Shown: positions 6,440 through 14,850 of the stretch, in pieces
Layout: each line of letters begins with the position of its first letter
Position numbering within the stretch: position 1 is the first letter of the stretch
Source of the DNA: a virus
DNA: 20,657 nucleotides
Direction: 5' to 3' (one strand)
Virus record (IMG/VR): IMGVR_UViG_3300048591_000339
Span: 1 to 20,657 of that record
Notes under the pieces: model-generated
Told to the model about the DNA's origin: nothing
The model's input: the letters and a program-made list of their open reading frames with translations, nothing else
The model's database searches: none
Translations under genes and position numbers: made by a program

Positions 6440-8616
6440 GCTCCATTCATGAGGCCGCCCGGCAGTGCCAGCCCACTGGGCATAGCGCCATTACCGGCGG
6501 ATGTTTCAGGCATCGGAGCGGCCTGTGCAGGCTCTGCCCCCAACTCAGGCACTTGGCGCAAGGGGCTGGGCGCCTCTCCGCCGTTCGTTCCCATGATCGG
6601 CTGGCCGTCGTCCTCGATCAGCTGCTTTCCGGCACCAAACCCCATGGCAGCAAGCGCCGCTTCGAACGTCGCGACCTGCATGGCGTTCTGTTCGCTTGCG
6701 GCTTTGGCCAGCGACAGCACCGCGCCAGCGGCCTTGCTCTGGGCAGAGGCTTCCTTGTCCGCAACTTCCGCTTCTGCGGAGCGCTTCGAGAGGGCCTGCG
6801 CTTCCTCTTTGGCCGGATCCGGCTTGCTGGCCATCTCGCGGAAGGCCTGTACGAGCTTTGCAGGCAGCCCAGGCACGTAGTCGAGCAGCACCATAATGTG
6901 TTCCGGGCCCACCATGCCTGCCTGCATGAGCGGCGGCAGCAGGATCTGAATGGACGCCCAAATCTTTTCTTTGCTGTTCGGGCTCGTCGGAGCATCCGAG
7001 ATCACAACATCGTACTTGCCCATGACTTTGTCGCGCACGAGCGGGATAGATTCCTGCGCATCCTCACCCGCAATGCGGATCAGGCGTCCGTCGGCCAGCA
7101 CGGTCTGGATGTAGTGCAGGCGCACGCGCCCCACGCGCTCGCGGAACATCGCCATGCTGTCGAACAGGGTCGCCAGGATGGTCATCGCAGCCTGCTTGCG
7201 CTGCGTTTCGAGCACGCCTGCTTGATCGCGGTTGGCGAGCCCCATCAACTCCAAATTGATGCCCGTCACTTCAGAGAACATCTGATCGGTGATCTGGATC
7301 AGGTTGAGGACGCCAGAGGTAAAACCCTGGCCCGGCTTGGCCATCACCTTGCCCTTGGAGATCGCGCCGGGGTTGACGACGACGATCCCCTCCGGCCGGG
7401 CGTAGTTGCGCTTGGCTTCCTCGACATCTGGGAAAGCATCGCTCTCCGCAATGATGCCGCCTTTGGCCGTGGCGTTGACGATGTGCATCAACTGGGCAAA
7501 AAACTTGTTGCCCCAGGTCTGGGGATCGCGAATGTCGCGGATGAGACCGGAGAAGGTGCCGTCCTCGTTCGGCTCCCAGGTGGTGCAGTTCATCGTGAAG
7601 TTGGTCGGGCACGGGCAGTCACCGGAATGCAGCAGAACGCTCCCGAGGAAGGCCTGCTTGTAGACCTTGCGGCGCATTTTTGTGCCCGGCCACTTGCCCG
7701 TAGGGCTCAAAGCGCCATAGGACTTCTGCGCCTTGGCATAGTCGGCTTCCGACATGTCGATAATGCGCTGCGCCTGCGGATTGCGGATCGCGTCCGGGTT
7801 TGCCGCGCGGTAATACGGTTCGAACTCCCACCATTGCACCTGCACGAGCGTCACGGTACGCTTGGGGTCGTTGTCGATATGATGTTCTTCGCGCAGTTCC
7901 TTCTGCTCTTGCGTGCGCGGCTCGTTGGCGGGTGCCGTCACGTCAGAGGCCCAGGAGGCATCGAGATCGAAATCGCTGAACTTTTTGTTTGTCAGGCCTC
8001 CGATGATATTGCGGGCATCGGCCACACGCATCTTGCGCACGCGCGCAACGCGCTTGGCGTCCAGGATGTTCTGGTCGCGCGCTTCCCGGTCCCACACCAT
8101 TTCACACGGGTGAATTCGGCACTCTTCATAAAGGCCCTGGGGATCGTCGTCGTAACTGATGATCGCTTCCGTCCAGCCCATGCCGCAGATCGTGGCATCG
8201 CGAAATGCCCGGCTCTGGTGGCGCGTGGCGAAGCAGCTATCTTCCATCCACTGCGAGGCTGCGGACAACAACTCGTTGGCCTTCACTTCCCCTGGGCTGT
8301 CGAGCTCACGGGGAAGATAGGCCGTTTCCATGCGATTATTCGTCTCGATCCCGCAGATGGCGCGCACGTATTTGTTGGTCTTATTGAACGTGACAACGGG
8401 CCGGCTTTCGTCCTGAAGTTTCTTGCGGTCGGCTTCGTCCCACTGGCCTGGACCTTGGGAAAACTTGAAATCATTCGACGCCTGCCGGCGCCACGCCGAC
8501 GTGTGGTCGATGTCATCGGACACGCAGGCTTTGAGCGAGGCAAACAGCTCCTCGTCCTTCATGCGCGCGGAGCCGCGGTCGTCCTTGTCGTATGTCGTCC
8601 CGGCGTCCGTTTCCAT
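6436..8616 (-). CDS. P22-type portal protein (portal B)
   Basis: This 726-residue protein matches the P22 gp1-like portal family in length and order. It has a clip/stem entry with RPVVTFNKTNKYVRAICGIE (about 72-91), the wing region, and the crown signature FSEVTGINLELMGLANRDQAG (about 447-467), followed by the long helix QRKQAAMTILATLFDSMAMF and a barrel-like Ala/Glu-rich C-terminal tail (about 600-726, ending in a Pro/Gly-rich segment). Portals form the dodecameric ring through which DNA enters and leaves. It is followed by scaffold and capsid genes, the standard order. The start at 8616 has GGAG 10 bases upstream; Met19 is a possible alternative. The oddity is that a second portal-like protein is encoded after the terminase at 11090-13186. 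Confidence 0.85.
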   Translation of the reverse strand: METDAGTTYDKDDRGSARMKDEELFASLKACVSDDIDHTSAWRRQASNDFKFSQGPGQWDEADRKKLQDESRPVVTFNKTNKYVRAICGIETNNRMETAYLPRELDSPGEVKANELLSAASQWMEDSCFATRHQSRAFRDATICGMGWTEAIISYDDDPQGLYEECRIHPCEMVWDREARDQNILDAKRVARVRKMRVADARNIIGGLTNKKFSDFDLDASWASDVTAPANEPRTQEQKELREEHHIDNDPKRTVTLVQVQWWEFEPYYRAANPDAIRNPQAQRIIDMSEADYAKAQKSYGALSPTGKWPGTKMRRKVYKQAFLGSVLLHSGDCPCPTNFTMNCTTWEPNEDGTFSGLIRDIRDPQTWGNKFFAQLMHIVNATAKGGIIAESDAFPDVEEAKRNYARPEGIVVVNPGAISKGKVMAKPGQGFTSGVLNLIQITDQMFSEVTGINLELMGLANRDQAGVLETQRKQAAMTILATLFDSMAMFRERVGRVRLHYIQTVLADGRLIRIAGEDAQESIPLVRDKVMGKYDVVISDAPTSPNSKEKIWASIQILLPPLMQAGMVGPEHIMVLLDYVPGLPAKLVQAFREMASKPDPAKEEAQALSKRSAEAEVADKEASAQSKAAGAVLSLAKAASEQNAMQVATFEAALAAMGFGAGKQLIEDDGQPIMGTNGGEAPSPLRQVPELGAEPAQAAPMPETSAGNGAMPSGLALPGGLMNGA

Positions 8617-8620
8617 GGTC

Positions 8621-8911
8621 TTAAATCTCCGCCTTGATGTTGTGGAGTGTGCCGGAGCCGGACTTCACCGCGGCCTTGGTGAGCACGACAGCCAAGTGAT
8701 CGCGATAGCCGGCCATCTTCTGCGCCACGTCGCGCAGTATCATGGATACTGGCGCTACGTGAGGCCCGACCATGCCGGCCTGATCCTCAAGTTCTTGGAT
8801 CCACTTGTCGTGGGCTTCTTTCATGCCGAGCAGCACAAGCTGATCGCGGGTGAGCTTGCGCTGATCGAGTTCGACGAAAGCGCCGTCGGGCGCGTGCGCG
8901 GTGTCTGTCAT
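8621..8911 (-). CDS. Unknown 96-residue protein upstream of portal B
   Basis: I do not recognise this protein. It is mixed helical, with LDQRKLTRDQLVLLGMKEAH and an N-terminal extended acidic part, a Met/Val-rich middle (GMVGPHVAPVSMILRDVAQK) and an LHNIKAEI end. There is no signal peptide, transmembrane helix or metal-binding motif. Its start overlaps the stop of the preceding gene (ATGA at 8908-8911) and only 4 bases separate it from the portal start, so it is translated with the portal. A small head-assembly or chaperone-like role for portal B is a guess from position alone. The real-gene call rests on the tight overlaps at both ends. Confidence 0.7.
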   Translation of the reverse strand: MTDTAHAPDGAFVELDQRKLTRDQLVLLGMKEAHDKWIQELEDQAGMVGPHVAPVSMILRDVAQKMAGYRDHLAVVLTKAAVKSGSGTLHNIKAEI

Positions 8912-9312
8912 TGTTTCACCAGATTAGGGGATGCAATCAACGCCGGATCATACAGACGCACGCCTGTAGGCGTTTCATATCCAGGAGGCTCACCGTCAGT
9001 CCCGACAAATGCAGCCCACTCCATGGCGATGCCAGTGCGAGCGTCGATCATGTCGAGGAGATTGGTACGCTCGAAGAGGTCGGCTTCAGGTGGCCAGCCG
9101 CCTTCTGGCGTGGGCTTCGTCAGGGTGTCTGCGCTCGATGAGTGATACCAGAAGTTCCAAAGCGAGCGTGTGCCCGAATGCGGGACTTCCGCGATATGCA
9201 CGTGCACGAGAGGGACAGGCTCACCGCTAGACACATCTGCAATGCCTAGCGCTGCCATGGTCGCAAGGGCTGTTGCTCTATCAGGGGCGGAAGCATTGAC
9301 GAGGATTTCCAT
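8908..9312 (-). CDS. Unknown 134-residue phage protein
   Basis: I do not recognise this protein. It starts MEILVNASAPDRATALATMA, a strand followed by a helix. A middle containing VPLVHVHIAEVPHSGTRSLWNFWYH and a later segment ERTNLLDMIDARTGIAMEWAAF suggest a compact alpha/beta fold. No membrane segment or catalytic signature is visible. It has the strongest ribosome site in this part of the operon (AGGGGAGGAA, 4 bases before the ATG), overlapping the stop of the fibre gene. It lies between the lectin-like fibre and the portal B cluster, so it could serve the fibre (chaperone or cap) or be an accessory gene. Confidence 0.7.
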   Translation of the reverse strand: MEILVNASAPDRATALATMAALGIADVSSGEPVPLVHVHIAEVPHSGTRSLWNFWYHSSSADTLTKPTPEGGWPPEADLFERTNLLDMIDARTGIAMEWAAFVGTDGEPPGYETPTGVRLYDPALIASPNLVKQ

Positions 9313-9324
9313 TTTGTTCCTCCC

Positions 9325-10857
9325 CTATGCCGTTGTCATGGTTTGAAGGGTGGCGTCGGCTTTTCGCTCAGGGAAGTAAGCCAATACGGACAGCAGGAAG
9401 GGAGACGAACCTCCATAGGAGCCGTTCCCGGAGCCTAGTGTCAGTAGATTGACAGTGCCCGGCATTGTAACACTTGTCGTATCCGCGATTGACAGGGTGC
9501 CATCAACCGCCCCGCGCGCATTGTTGACCTCAGCCGCCATTGCGTACTTGTGTGCGCCGACAACTGGAGACAGATAACTTCCTTCCGCAAAAGACACTGA
9601 CCCCCCATTGCGCACAATCGGTATAATGGAGCTAGGTGTGAAGTAGAACCCAAAAATCTCAGCTATGCCGCTGGTCGGTTTTAGTTTTGCAATGTCGGTT
9701 ATTCCAGTACTAAGCAACGTGAATCCCGAATACAGCGTCTCCGCTGTAGTGCTTAGAGGGAACAGCGTCGTTGCTATGGCGATATTATCCGCCGCCCTCG
9801 TGACTGCCGCTGCATAGGTGATGATGGGGCTCGTGACGACCGTTCCCGTCTCATGCTGGAGACACCAGACATCAACTTCATCGCCGCTTGTGACAATGCG
9901 GATGCCAACGGTCGGATTGGTGGATGTGACAGCCGCAAGCGAGACCCGCGTCCACGAGCTTGTGACTGTCTGCGTCGTCCACGTTGACCCGTTATCCTGC
10001 GTCAGATCGATGTTGCCTGAGCCCGTGCGCCGCTTGATGTAGACGCTCGTTACGCGAGACGACGAAGCCGACGTGATGGCTTGCAGCGCCGTGGCGTTCC
10101 CAGCCGTCGCTGTCAGCGTACTAGCGCTGTTGGCGACGTTATCAGGACCCGTCGCTGTCAGCGCCGCTGTCAGATTGGATTTGGTCCACGAGGCGTTCGT
10201 GAAATCGTTAGAACGCAGGCACAAATTCGTGGCCGCAGGTTCCACCAGTATCCCCGTCCTCACTCCCCCGCTGAAGACATAAGGGAGATCGTAGACGGCT
10301 GCCGATGTCGTTGCGACGTAGGTAGAGACGGAAGGCGTGCGGCGGACGTGCACCGTGCCGCTGCCCGAGGTAGACCCGCATGTCAGCGTGCCCGAAGCCG
10401 CCGTGAATGTCGTCGTGCCTGCAGTGACTGTGCCCGTCGCGGCGCCTGATAGCGTAATGGAGACGCTGCCCGTGATGGTGATCGCATACGTTGCGCCACT
10501 GATAACGGTAATGGATTGATTGGCCGGGGTTGCGCTGTTGAGATACAGATTGTGCGCCTGCCCGGCGATGAAGCCGTCTGCCTGCTCCGTGAACTTGAGC
10601 GAGGGCGCAGTATACGTCAGCTTACTCCCAGGTCCTAGCAGTGCTCCTGTAGTGGCAGAGACTGTGCCCTGGGAGGAGTAGTCGAGAACGTCGGTTTCAT
10701 CGTTGATCGAGATACTGGCATCGGTGAAATCCATCACCATGCCGTAGGGGCCGTAATTCGATAAGAACGTGCTGGACAGCAGCCCGCCGTCAGCAGCGTC
10801 TGAAACGCCGCCCGTGAATCCCACGTCAATCGTGCCAACCCCAAAGCCGAGCCGCAT
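9325..10857 (-). CDS. Lectin-like phage fibre / surface appendage protein
   Basis: This 510-residue Ser/Thr/Ala/Gly-rich beta protein is likely a receptor-binding or surface fibre. The start at 10857 overlaps the preceding stop (TAATG); the longer frame from 10932 lies inside the upstream gene. The N-terminal part (about 1-100) is an attachment-like domain, and residues about 115-170 form Thr/Gly-rich Ig-like repeats. Residues about 202-228 contain GILVEPAATNLCLRSNDFTN, a phrase seen at the entry of carbohydrate-binding jelly-roll domains in many phage tail proteins. The C-terminal third resembles a concanavalin/LamG-like sandwich, ending LLSVLAYFPERKADATLQTM. It sits between the two portal genes, an unusual position, and may have arrived as a module. 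Confidence 0.7.
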   Translation of the reverse strand: MRLGFGVGTIDVGFTGGVSDAADGGLLSSTFLSNYGPYGMVMDFTDASISINDETDVLDYSSQGTVSATTGALLGPGSKLTYTAPSLKFTEQADGFIAGQAHNLYLNSATPANQSITVISGATYAITITGSVSITLSGAATGTVTAGTTTFTAASGTLTCGSTSGSGTVHVRRTPSVSTYVATTSAAVYDLPYVFSGGVRTGILVEPAATNLCLRSNDFTNASWTKSNLTAALTATGPDNVANSASTLTATAGNATALQAITSASSSRVTSVYIKRRTGSGNIDLTQDNGSTWTTQTVTSSWTRVSLAAVTSTNPTVGIRIVTSGDEVDVWCLQHETGTVVTSPIITYAAAVTRAADNIAIATTLFPLSTTAETLYSGFTLLSTGITDIAKLKPTSGIAEIFGFYFTPSSIIPIVRNGGSVSFAEGSYLSPVVGAHKYAMAAEVNNARGAVDGTLSIADTTSVTMPGTVNLLTLGSGNGSYGGSSPFLLSVLAYFPERKADATLQTMTTA

Positions 10858-11093
10858 TAGTACCCCGCGTGCACAACAAGGCTGGACGTGGTGCCGGTCA
10901 ACCAAACCCGCGTAACCCGGATCGGATGCCAACCTGCCGTGAGGTCAATCGTGCGGGCGTTGCCGTTCTTCGTCGTCACCTTGACGGTGCCGGCAACTGG
11001 CAAATACAGCGCGCGGCTGCCTGCTGCGATGTCTGCGCTATCGCTCAAAGTCACAGGGATCACATCCTCAACAGGATCACTCAAATAGCTCAT
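10857..11093 (-). CDS. Small phage structural protein of unknown role
   Basis: This 78-residue all-beta protein contains ALYLPVAGTVKVTTKNGNAR, then a Gly-Trp turn and IRVTRVWLTGTTSSLVVHAG. The pattern 'y-v-x-x-a-G-x-v-k-v-x-x-x-d-G ... P-v-r-v-x-r-v-x-a-T-G-T-t' is widespread among small uncharacterised phage proteins located near head and fibre genes. A spike- or fibre-base role is plausible. The start overlaps the portal A stop (ATGA at 11090-11093) and its stop overlaps the fibre start, so it is coupled to both. No membrane segment or Cys is present. Confidence 0.75.
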   Translation of the reverse strand: MSYLSDPVEDVIPVTLSDSADIAAGSRALYLPVAGTVKVTTKNGNARTIDLTAGWHPIRVTRVWLTGTTSSLVVHAGY

Positions 11094-13186
11094 GCGCGTG
11101 CTTCTCCGTTCTGAGGCTTGGCCTTCATCGCGGCCTGCTTTTTCATACCGTCCAGCTTAATGCTGTTGGCTTCCTGCTCATGCTGGCGCTGATCAAAGCG
11201 GTCTTGACGATCAAGCTCCGCGCCTTCGCGCTGCATCTGTATGTCCATGGTCTTGGCTTGCATATCCATTTCCATGGCCTGCTGCTTCAAGCTGAGTTCT
11301 GCCTGTTTAAGCTGCAGTTCCGCCTGCTTGATCTGCAGATCCATGGCGGCGCTCTGTTCCTTGATCTGCGCCATGCGCTCTTCGTGCGCGGCCTTCTGCT
11401 GTAGGCTCTGCGCTTCAAGCTGGACCTTCTGCTGATTGGCTTCCATGTCAGCTTTGGCCTTGACCGCTTCAGGATTCTCCTGCGGCGGCGCTTGGGCTGC
11501 TTCCTGGGCCTTTTCCTGTAGGCTCTCAAGCGCGTCTTCAGCTTGCTTGCCAAGCTTGAAGTGCCTGGCGAACTGGGAGAACACCTCCACCATGACCGGC
11601 AGCGCGGGCTGGGCCACCTGCGGAGCGCCTTGGACAAATCCTGCAATGGCGCTTGAGAATTGCGCTGTGCCCTGCAAGAAAAGGTTCATCTGCTCCTGCT
11701 TGCGGCCCAAATCCGCGCGCACGGTCGAGTCAGATTCAATGTCGATGCGATACGAGCGCACGTCCTGCTTGAGCATCTGCAGGGCAGCCTGGAACTTCTG
11801 CGCCTCCATCTGATCCTTTTCGGGATCTCCGGTCTGCGCCGGCAGGCTGGTCATCAGGGCGATATTTTGCGCGGTGAAATGGCGAATGATCACAGCCGCT
11901 TTAAGCCGGAAGATGTCGCGAGCAAACCGGGCCACGGCGCTCTGCATATCCTTGACACGCAGCGAGCCCCATTCCTGCTTGATGTTCTGGGCCGTTGCGG
12001 TCTCGTTGGGGTTGGAAGACCCGCGCAGAATGTCAGATAGGCCAGTCACCTCATAGATGGTCTGCTTGATCTGATCGCGCTGGACGTAGAGCTGCTGCAG
12101 GGCGCCCACAATCTCTTTCAGCGGCCAATGGGCGATAGCTTTCTCTAGGCCGCCGCCGCCCGTCGCAAACTGTGTCGCATCCTTGGCTTGGACATATTCC
12201 CCGTCTTCGCAATTGCGAAGCAGTTCGAAGTCCGGCATGAGCTTACTGTCAACAAGGCCGCGCACTCGAAGCTGACTGACCAGCTTACTGATCCGCTTCG
12301 TGACCTTGTCCAGCTCATCAAGCAGCGGCTTATAGATGTCGTACGGGCAGAGAGGAACCAGCGTCTTGACACGGGACAGAAGCTGCAGCGGCTGGGGCAC
12401 TGGGAAGAAGCCCGGCAGGTCCAGCGGGTCGTCTTCAACCTTCAGCGGCTCGTCTTTGTCCTTTGGCGTGATGAAGATGACCTTGCGGGTTGCCTTGTCC
12501 CAGATCTCGTGCACCTTCACGGTCTTGACGATGCCGCGTTCGCCTTCGCAGTCGTCGTCTTTCTCGTCAAAGCCGTAAGACTTAATGCGGGTTTCCGCTG
12601 TTTCCGGGGCGCCAATCAGTTCGGCAATCTGTTCCTTGGTGAGATCGTGGTCAAACCAGATGAACGGGACGTCTTCCCAGTAGAAGCCAGGTCCACGGCC
12701 CCACTTGTCCCAGCCGACGGGTTCGCAGGAGACTTCCTGATAGCCGACTTCCTCACCGTTGAATGAGGGCGTATAGCGCACCCGCGCCGTGCCACGTCCA
12801 GGCACAGCCGCAGCGCGCACAGCAGACGTGATCACCGTGTCATAGGGGTATTGATCGCAGGCGTAGGACACCGCGCGCTCGATGATATCAGCGCCCATCT
12901 TCGCAATCGGGTCTTTATCCCCAAAGCGGCGGCGCACATCCGGAATCGGTGTGGTGTTGTAAAGAGCGGGAACAAGCGTTTCGACGTTGGAGTGATAGAG
13001 GTTGAACGAAGTGTTGCTGTCCTTATGGGCCTCATAGACCTTAACAGCTTCCTCGCCGCGCTTGCGCCAATCCTCTTCATCCTTGCGCGCAGCCTCTATC
13101 CGCTTCAGCCAGATTTCCACCGGCTTGAGGCCAGCAGCTAAGGCGTCTTTGACTGAATCGATCTGCTGTCCGTCTTGCTCAGCCAT
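11090..13186 (-). CDS. Portal-like protein following the large terminase (portal A)
   Basis: This 698-residue protein directly follows the large terminase, the canonical portal position. Residues about 61-110 read like a portal wing entry (FNLYHSNVETLVPALYNTTP). A crown signature follows at about 376-400 (IYEVTGLSDILRGSSNPNET), with the run AQNIKQEWGSLRVKDMQSAV and a helix RDIFRLKAAVIIRHF. Residues about 575-680 form a long Gln/Lys/Glu-rich coiled coil with repeated KQAELQLKQAEL-type heptads. The EVTG-x(5-6)-G-x(5-7)-ET layout is shared with portal B at 6436-8616, but the surrounding sequences are otherwise unlike. It overlaps the terminase stop by 8 bases. It could be the active portal, a second portal or a portal-derived internal virion protein. 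Confidence 0.75.
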   Translation of the reverse strand: MAEQDGQQIDSVKDALAAGLKPVEIWLKRIEAARKDEEDWRKRGEEAVKVYEAHKDSNTSFNLYHSNVETLVPALYNTTPIPDVRRRFGDKDPIAKMGADIIERAVSYACDQYPYDTVITSAVRAAAVPGRGTARVRYTPSFNGEEVGYQEVSCEPVGWDKWGRGPGFYWEDVPFIWFDHDLTKEQIAELIGAPETAETRIKSYGFDEKDDDCEGERGIVKTVKVHEIWDKATRKVIFITPKDKDEPLKVEDDPLDLPGFFPVPQPLQLLSRVKTLVPLCPYDIYKPLLDELDKVTKRISKLVSQLRVRGLVDSKLMPDFELLRNCEDGEYVQAKDATQFATGGGGLEKAIAHWPLKEIVGALQQLYVQRDQIKQTIYEVTGLSDILRGSSNPNETATAQNIKQEWGSLRVKDMQSAVARFARDIFRLKAAVIIRHFTAQNIALMTSLPAQTGDPEKDQMEAQKFQAALQMLKQDVRSYRIDIESDSTVRADLGRKQEQMNLFLQGTAQFSSAIAGFVQGAPQVAQPALPVMVEVFSQFARHFKLGKQAEDALESLQEKAQEAAQAPPQENPEAVKAKADMEANQQKVQLEAQSLQQKAAHEERMAQIKEQSAAMDLQIKQAELQLKQAELSLKQQAMEMDMQAKTMDIQMQREGAELDRQDRFDQRQHEQEANSIKLDGMKKQAAMKAKPQNGEARA

Positions 13187-14549
13187 CGCGTTCGCGCTTG
13201 CGCTTTCTCATCTCGACAATCTCACGGACTGTCATGTTGGGCCGGATCTGGCCGTTATCGTCGGCGGTGTAGATAAGCTCGTCTTTATTGACGTGCGGCT
13301 TTGGCGGCTCAATCTTCATCTCTTTCCAGGCCATGGCCATGTATCGGAAAGCGTCCGCCGTGTGGCTTGTCCAATCGTGCTTTGGTGTCTTCTTGAAAGC
13401 CTTGGACTTCTCGTCGTACTCCGTCCGGTATTGGCGCAGCGCCTCAAGCCCGAACTTGCATTTGTAGGCATCGAACCAGCACTGCTTGAGCGTCATCCGG
13501 CCTGCGTTAATGCCGTCCTCAACCGTGTGATTGTCTACGATGCGAAAATCGTCGCCCTTCAGCAGATCTTGAAGCTGTTCCACACGCGTGCGCTTCATTC
13601 CAAGAATGACGGCTCTAGCGTCGTGGGGAAGGTAGTGGGTGCCGTACTTGTAGCCCCTGGACTGCAACTCTGCGGCGTAGTGGTCGAGTTCTTGCCCAAT
13701 ATTTGAATAGTGATCCAAGACGCGAAGGCCGTTTGGAGACACTTGAAAGAACCAGATTGCAGTGCTGTCTTGCCCTTTGCCCAAGTCCCAAGCCGTGTGC
13801 ACTGGGATGGCTTTGTCTTCCGGCAAATCACAGATGCGGCATTCGCGTTCGGCGTCCGCAATGCCTTTACCGTAGTAGGCGCCCATAATCGCAGCATCAA
13901 ACGAGCATTCGTATTCCTGCTCATACTGCTCAGGCGTCATGCTCTTGCGAGCGTCTTCAAGCTCTTCAAAGTCGACAAGGCCCGTACTGGACGCCTTAAG
14001 CATGGCCCGAAACCATGCGTCGTCTTTGCCGGCTAGGTCCCAGACTTCCCAGAAAGCGTTACGGCCTTTCGGGGTGCCAATGAATGTGGCCCAACCCTTG
14101 CGGTCAGATAGAGCCGGGCGGATGACCTCAGGCCATGCCCTTGGGTCCATGTCGGCAGGCTCGTCAAGCACCACCCCGTCGAGATAGAGACCGCGCATGC
14201 GGTCGTAATTGTCTGCGCCGTACAAGCGAATGCGCGCGCCGTTCGGGAAATCAACGCGAAGCTCGCTTTCGTTGTTCTCAACCCCAGGGATGACGCTTGA
14301 GAACTTCTTGAGATAGTTCCAGGCTACGTCTTTGGCCTGTGTGTAGTACGGCGCTAGATAAGCAAACCTGGGGTCAGGCTTCTGGCACGTTAGAGCCGCT
14401 TTGATCAGTTCGTTAATACACGCAACCGTCTTGCCAGCGCGACGATGGGCAACGATGCAGGCCCATCTCTCTTTGCGCAAATGAAAGTCGACAAACTCGG
14501 CGCGCGGGGTGTACGGGATCGTGACCCGTACTACTTCATGCCGGCCCAT
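13179..14549 (-). CDS. terL: Terminase large subunit (packaging ATPase-nuclease)
   Basis: This 456-residue protein is the DNA-packaging motor. The ATPase half has a Walker A-type loop at 35-42 (HRRAGKTV, Lys40), a Walker B at 126-131 (VVLDEP, Asp129 and Glu130) and a coupling-type motif at 156-162 (FIGTPKG). The RNase H-like nuclease half has the expected acidic residues in HTAWDLGKGQDSTA (Asp255), YLPHDAR (Asp310) and SHTADAFRYM (Asp399). Length and order are normal for phage TerL. It overlaps the small-subunit-like gene by 19 bases and the portal-like gene by 8. The Lys/Arg-rich end (MRKRKRERDG) is a common tail. All catalytic residues appear intact, so the motor should be functional. Confidence 0.95.
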   Translation of the reverse strand: MGRHEVVRVTIPYTPRAEFVDFHLRKERWACIVAHRRAGKTVACINELIKAALTCQKPDPRFAYLAPYYTQAKDVAWNYLKKFSSVIPGVENNESELRVDFPNGARIRLYGADNYDRMRGLYLDGVVLDEPADMDPRAWPEVIRPALSDRKGWATFIGTPKGRNAFWEVWDLAGKDDAWFRAMLKASSTGLVDFEELEDARKSMTPEQYEQEYECSFDAAIMGAYYGKGIADAERECRICDLPEDKAIPVHTAWDLGKGQDSTAIWFFQVSPNGLRVLDHYSNIGQELDHYAAELQSRGYKYGTHYLPHDARAVILGMKRTRVEQLQDLLKGDDFRIVDNHTVEDGINAGRMTLKQCWFDAYKCKFGLEALRQYRTEYDEKSKAFKKTPKHDWTSHTADAFRYMAMAWKEMKIEPPKPHVNKDELIYTADDNGQIRPNMTVREIVEMRKRKRERDG

Positions 14550-14779
14550 TCGACCGTAATTGTTGTCTTCAGCGGCGCATCAGGGTCGCCTGCAACCGTC
14601 ATAGGCAATACCTTGCCAACGAGGGTGAGAAACGCATTCGGGTTAGCATCGGCTTGCTGCATGAGGTAATTGACGCCGCCCTTCTTATCGAGCGCGGTCA
14701 GAATCATTTCCTTGAGATCACCCGTCACCTTGTTGGGCGTTCCCTTGGTTCTGCCGCCGGTCTTAATACCCTTTGCCAT
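14531..14779 (-). CDS. Probable terminase small subunit / DNA-recognition protein
   Basis: This 82-residue protein starts MAKGIKTGGRTKGTPNKVTG. The Lys/Gly/Thr-rich leader 'GRxKGTPNK' is seen in many small phage proteins encoded just before TerL, and is followed by a helical region (LKEMILTALDKKGGVNYLMQ) and the phrase FLTLVGKVLPMTVAGD. Such proteins are usually annotated as small terminase-like. They are shorter than classical TerS proteins but would supply DNA binding before packaging. Its 3' end overlaps the large-subunit gene by 19 bases, indicating joint translation. The upstream leader has two competing hairpins around the ribosome site. The TerS assignment is by position and family resemblance, not by proven function. 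Confidence 0.7.
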   Translation of the reverse strand: MAKGIKTGGRTKGTPNKVTGDLKEMILTALDKKGGVNYLMQQADANPNAFLTLVGKVLPMTVAGDPDAPLKTTITVEWAGMK

Positions 14780-14816
14780 TGTGTTGTCTAAACACCTCTA
14801 CTTTAGATAGCAGAGG
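14780..14816 (-). promoter_or_regulatory. Leader with two competing hairpins before the small terminase gene
   Basis: On the minus strand the only ribosome-site candidate is AGAGG (14799-14795), 15 bases before the ATG at 14779, which is too far for normal use. GTGTT (14795-14791) pairs with AACAC (14785-14781) around a 5-base loop, which would bring the site closer to the ATG. Alternatively AGAGG pairs with CCTCT (14816-14812) and is hidden. The two stems share one base and exclude each other. This could tune terminase translation, or the palindrome may be a protein-binding site. Confidence 0.35.
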
Positions 14817-14850
14817 GCCTTTCCTTCTATTACGCCGGACTAGGTTGCAG

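Noticed and set aside
6553-8637. 694-residue plus-strand open frame opposite portal B
   Set aside because: It lies wholly antisense to a recognisable portal gene, is rich in Arg/His/Leu with no family resemblance, and is explained by GC-rich codon bias leaving the opposite frame open.
9325-10932. Longer start (10932) for the lectin-like fibre
   Set aside because: The first 25 residues overlap the small structural gene and are Cys/His-rich. The ATG at 10857 gives the TAATG junction typical of this operon.
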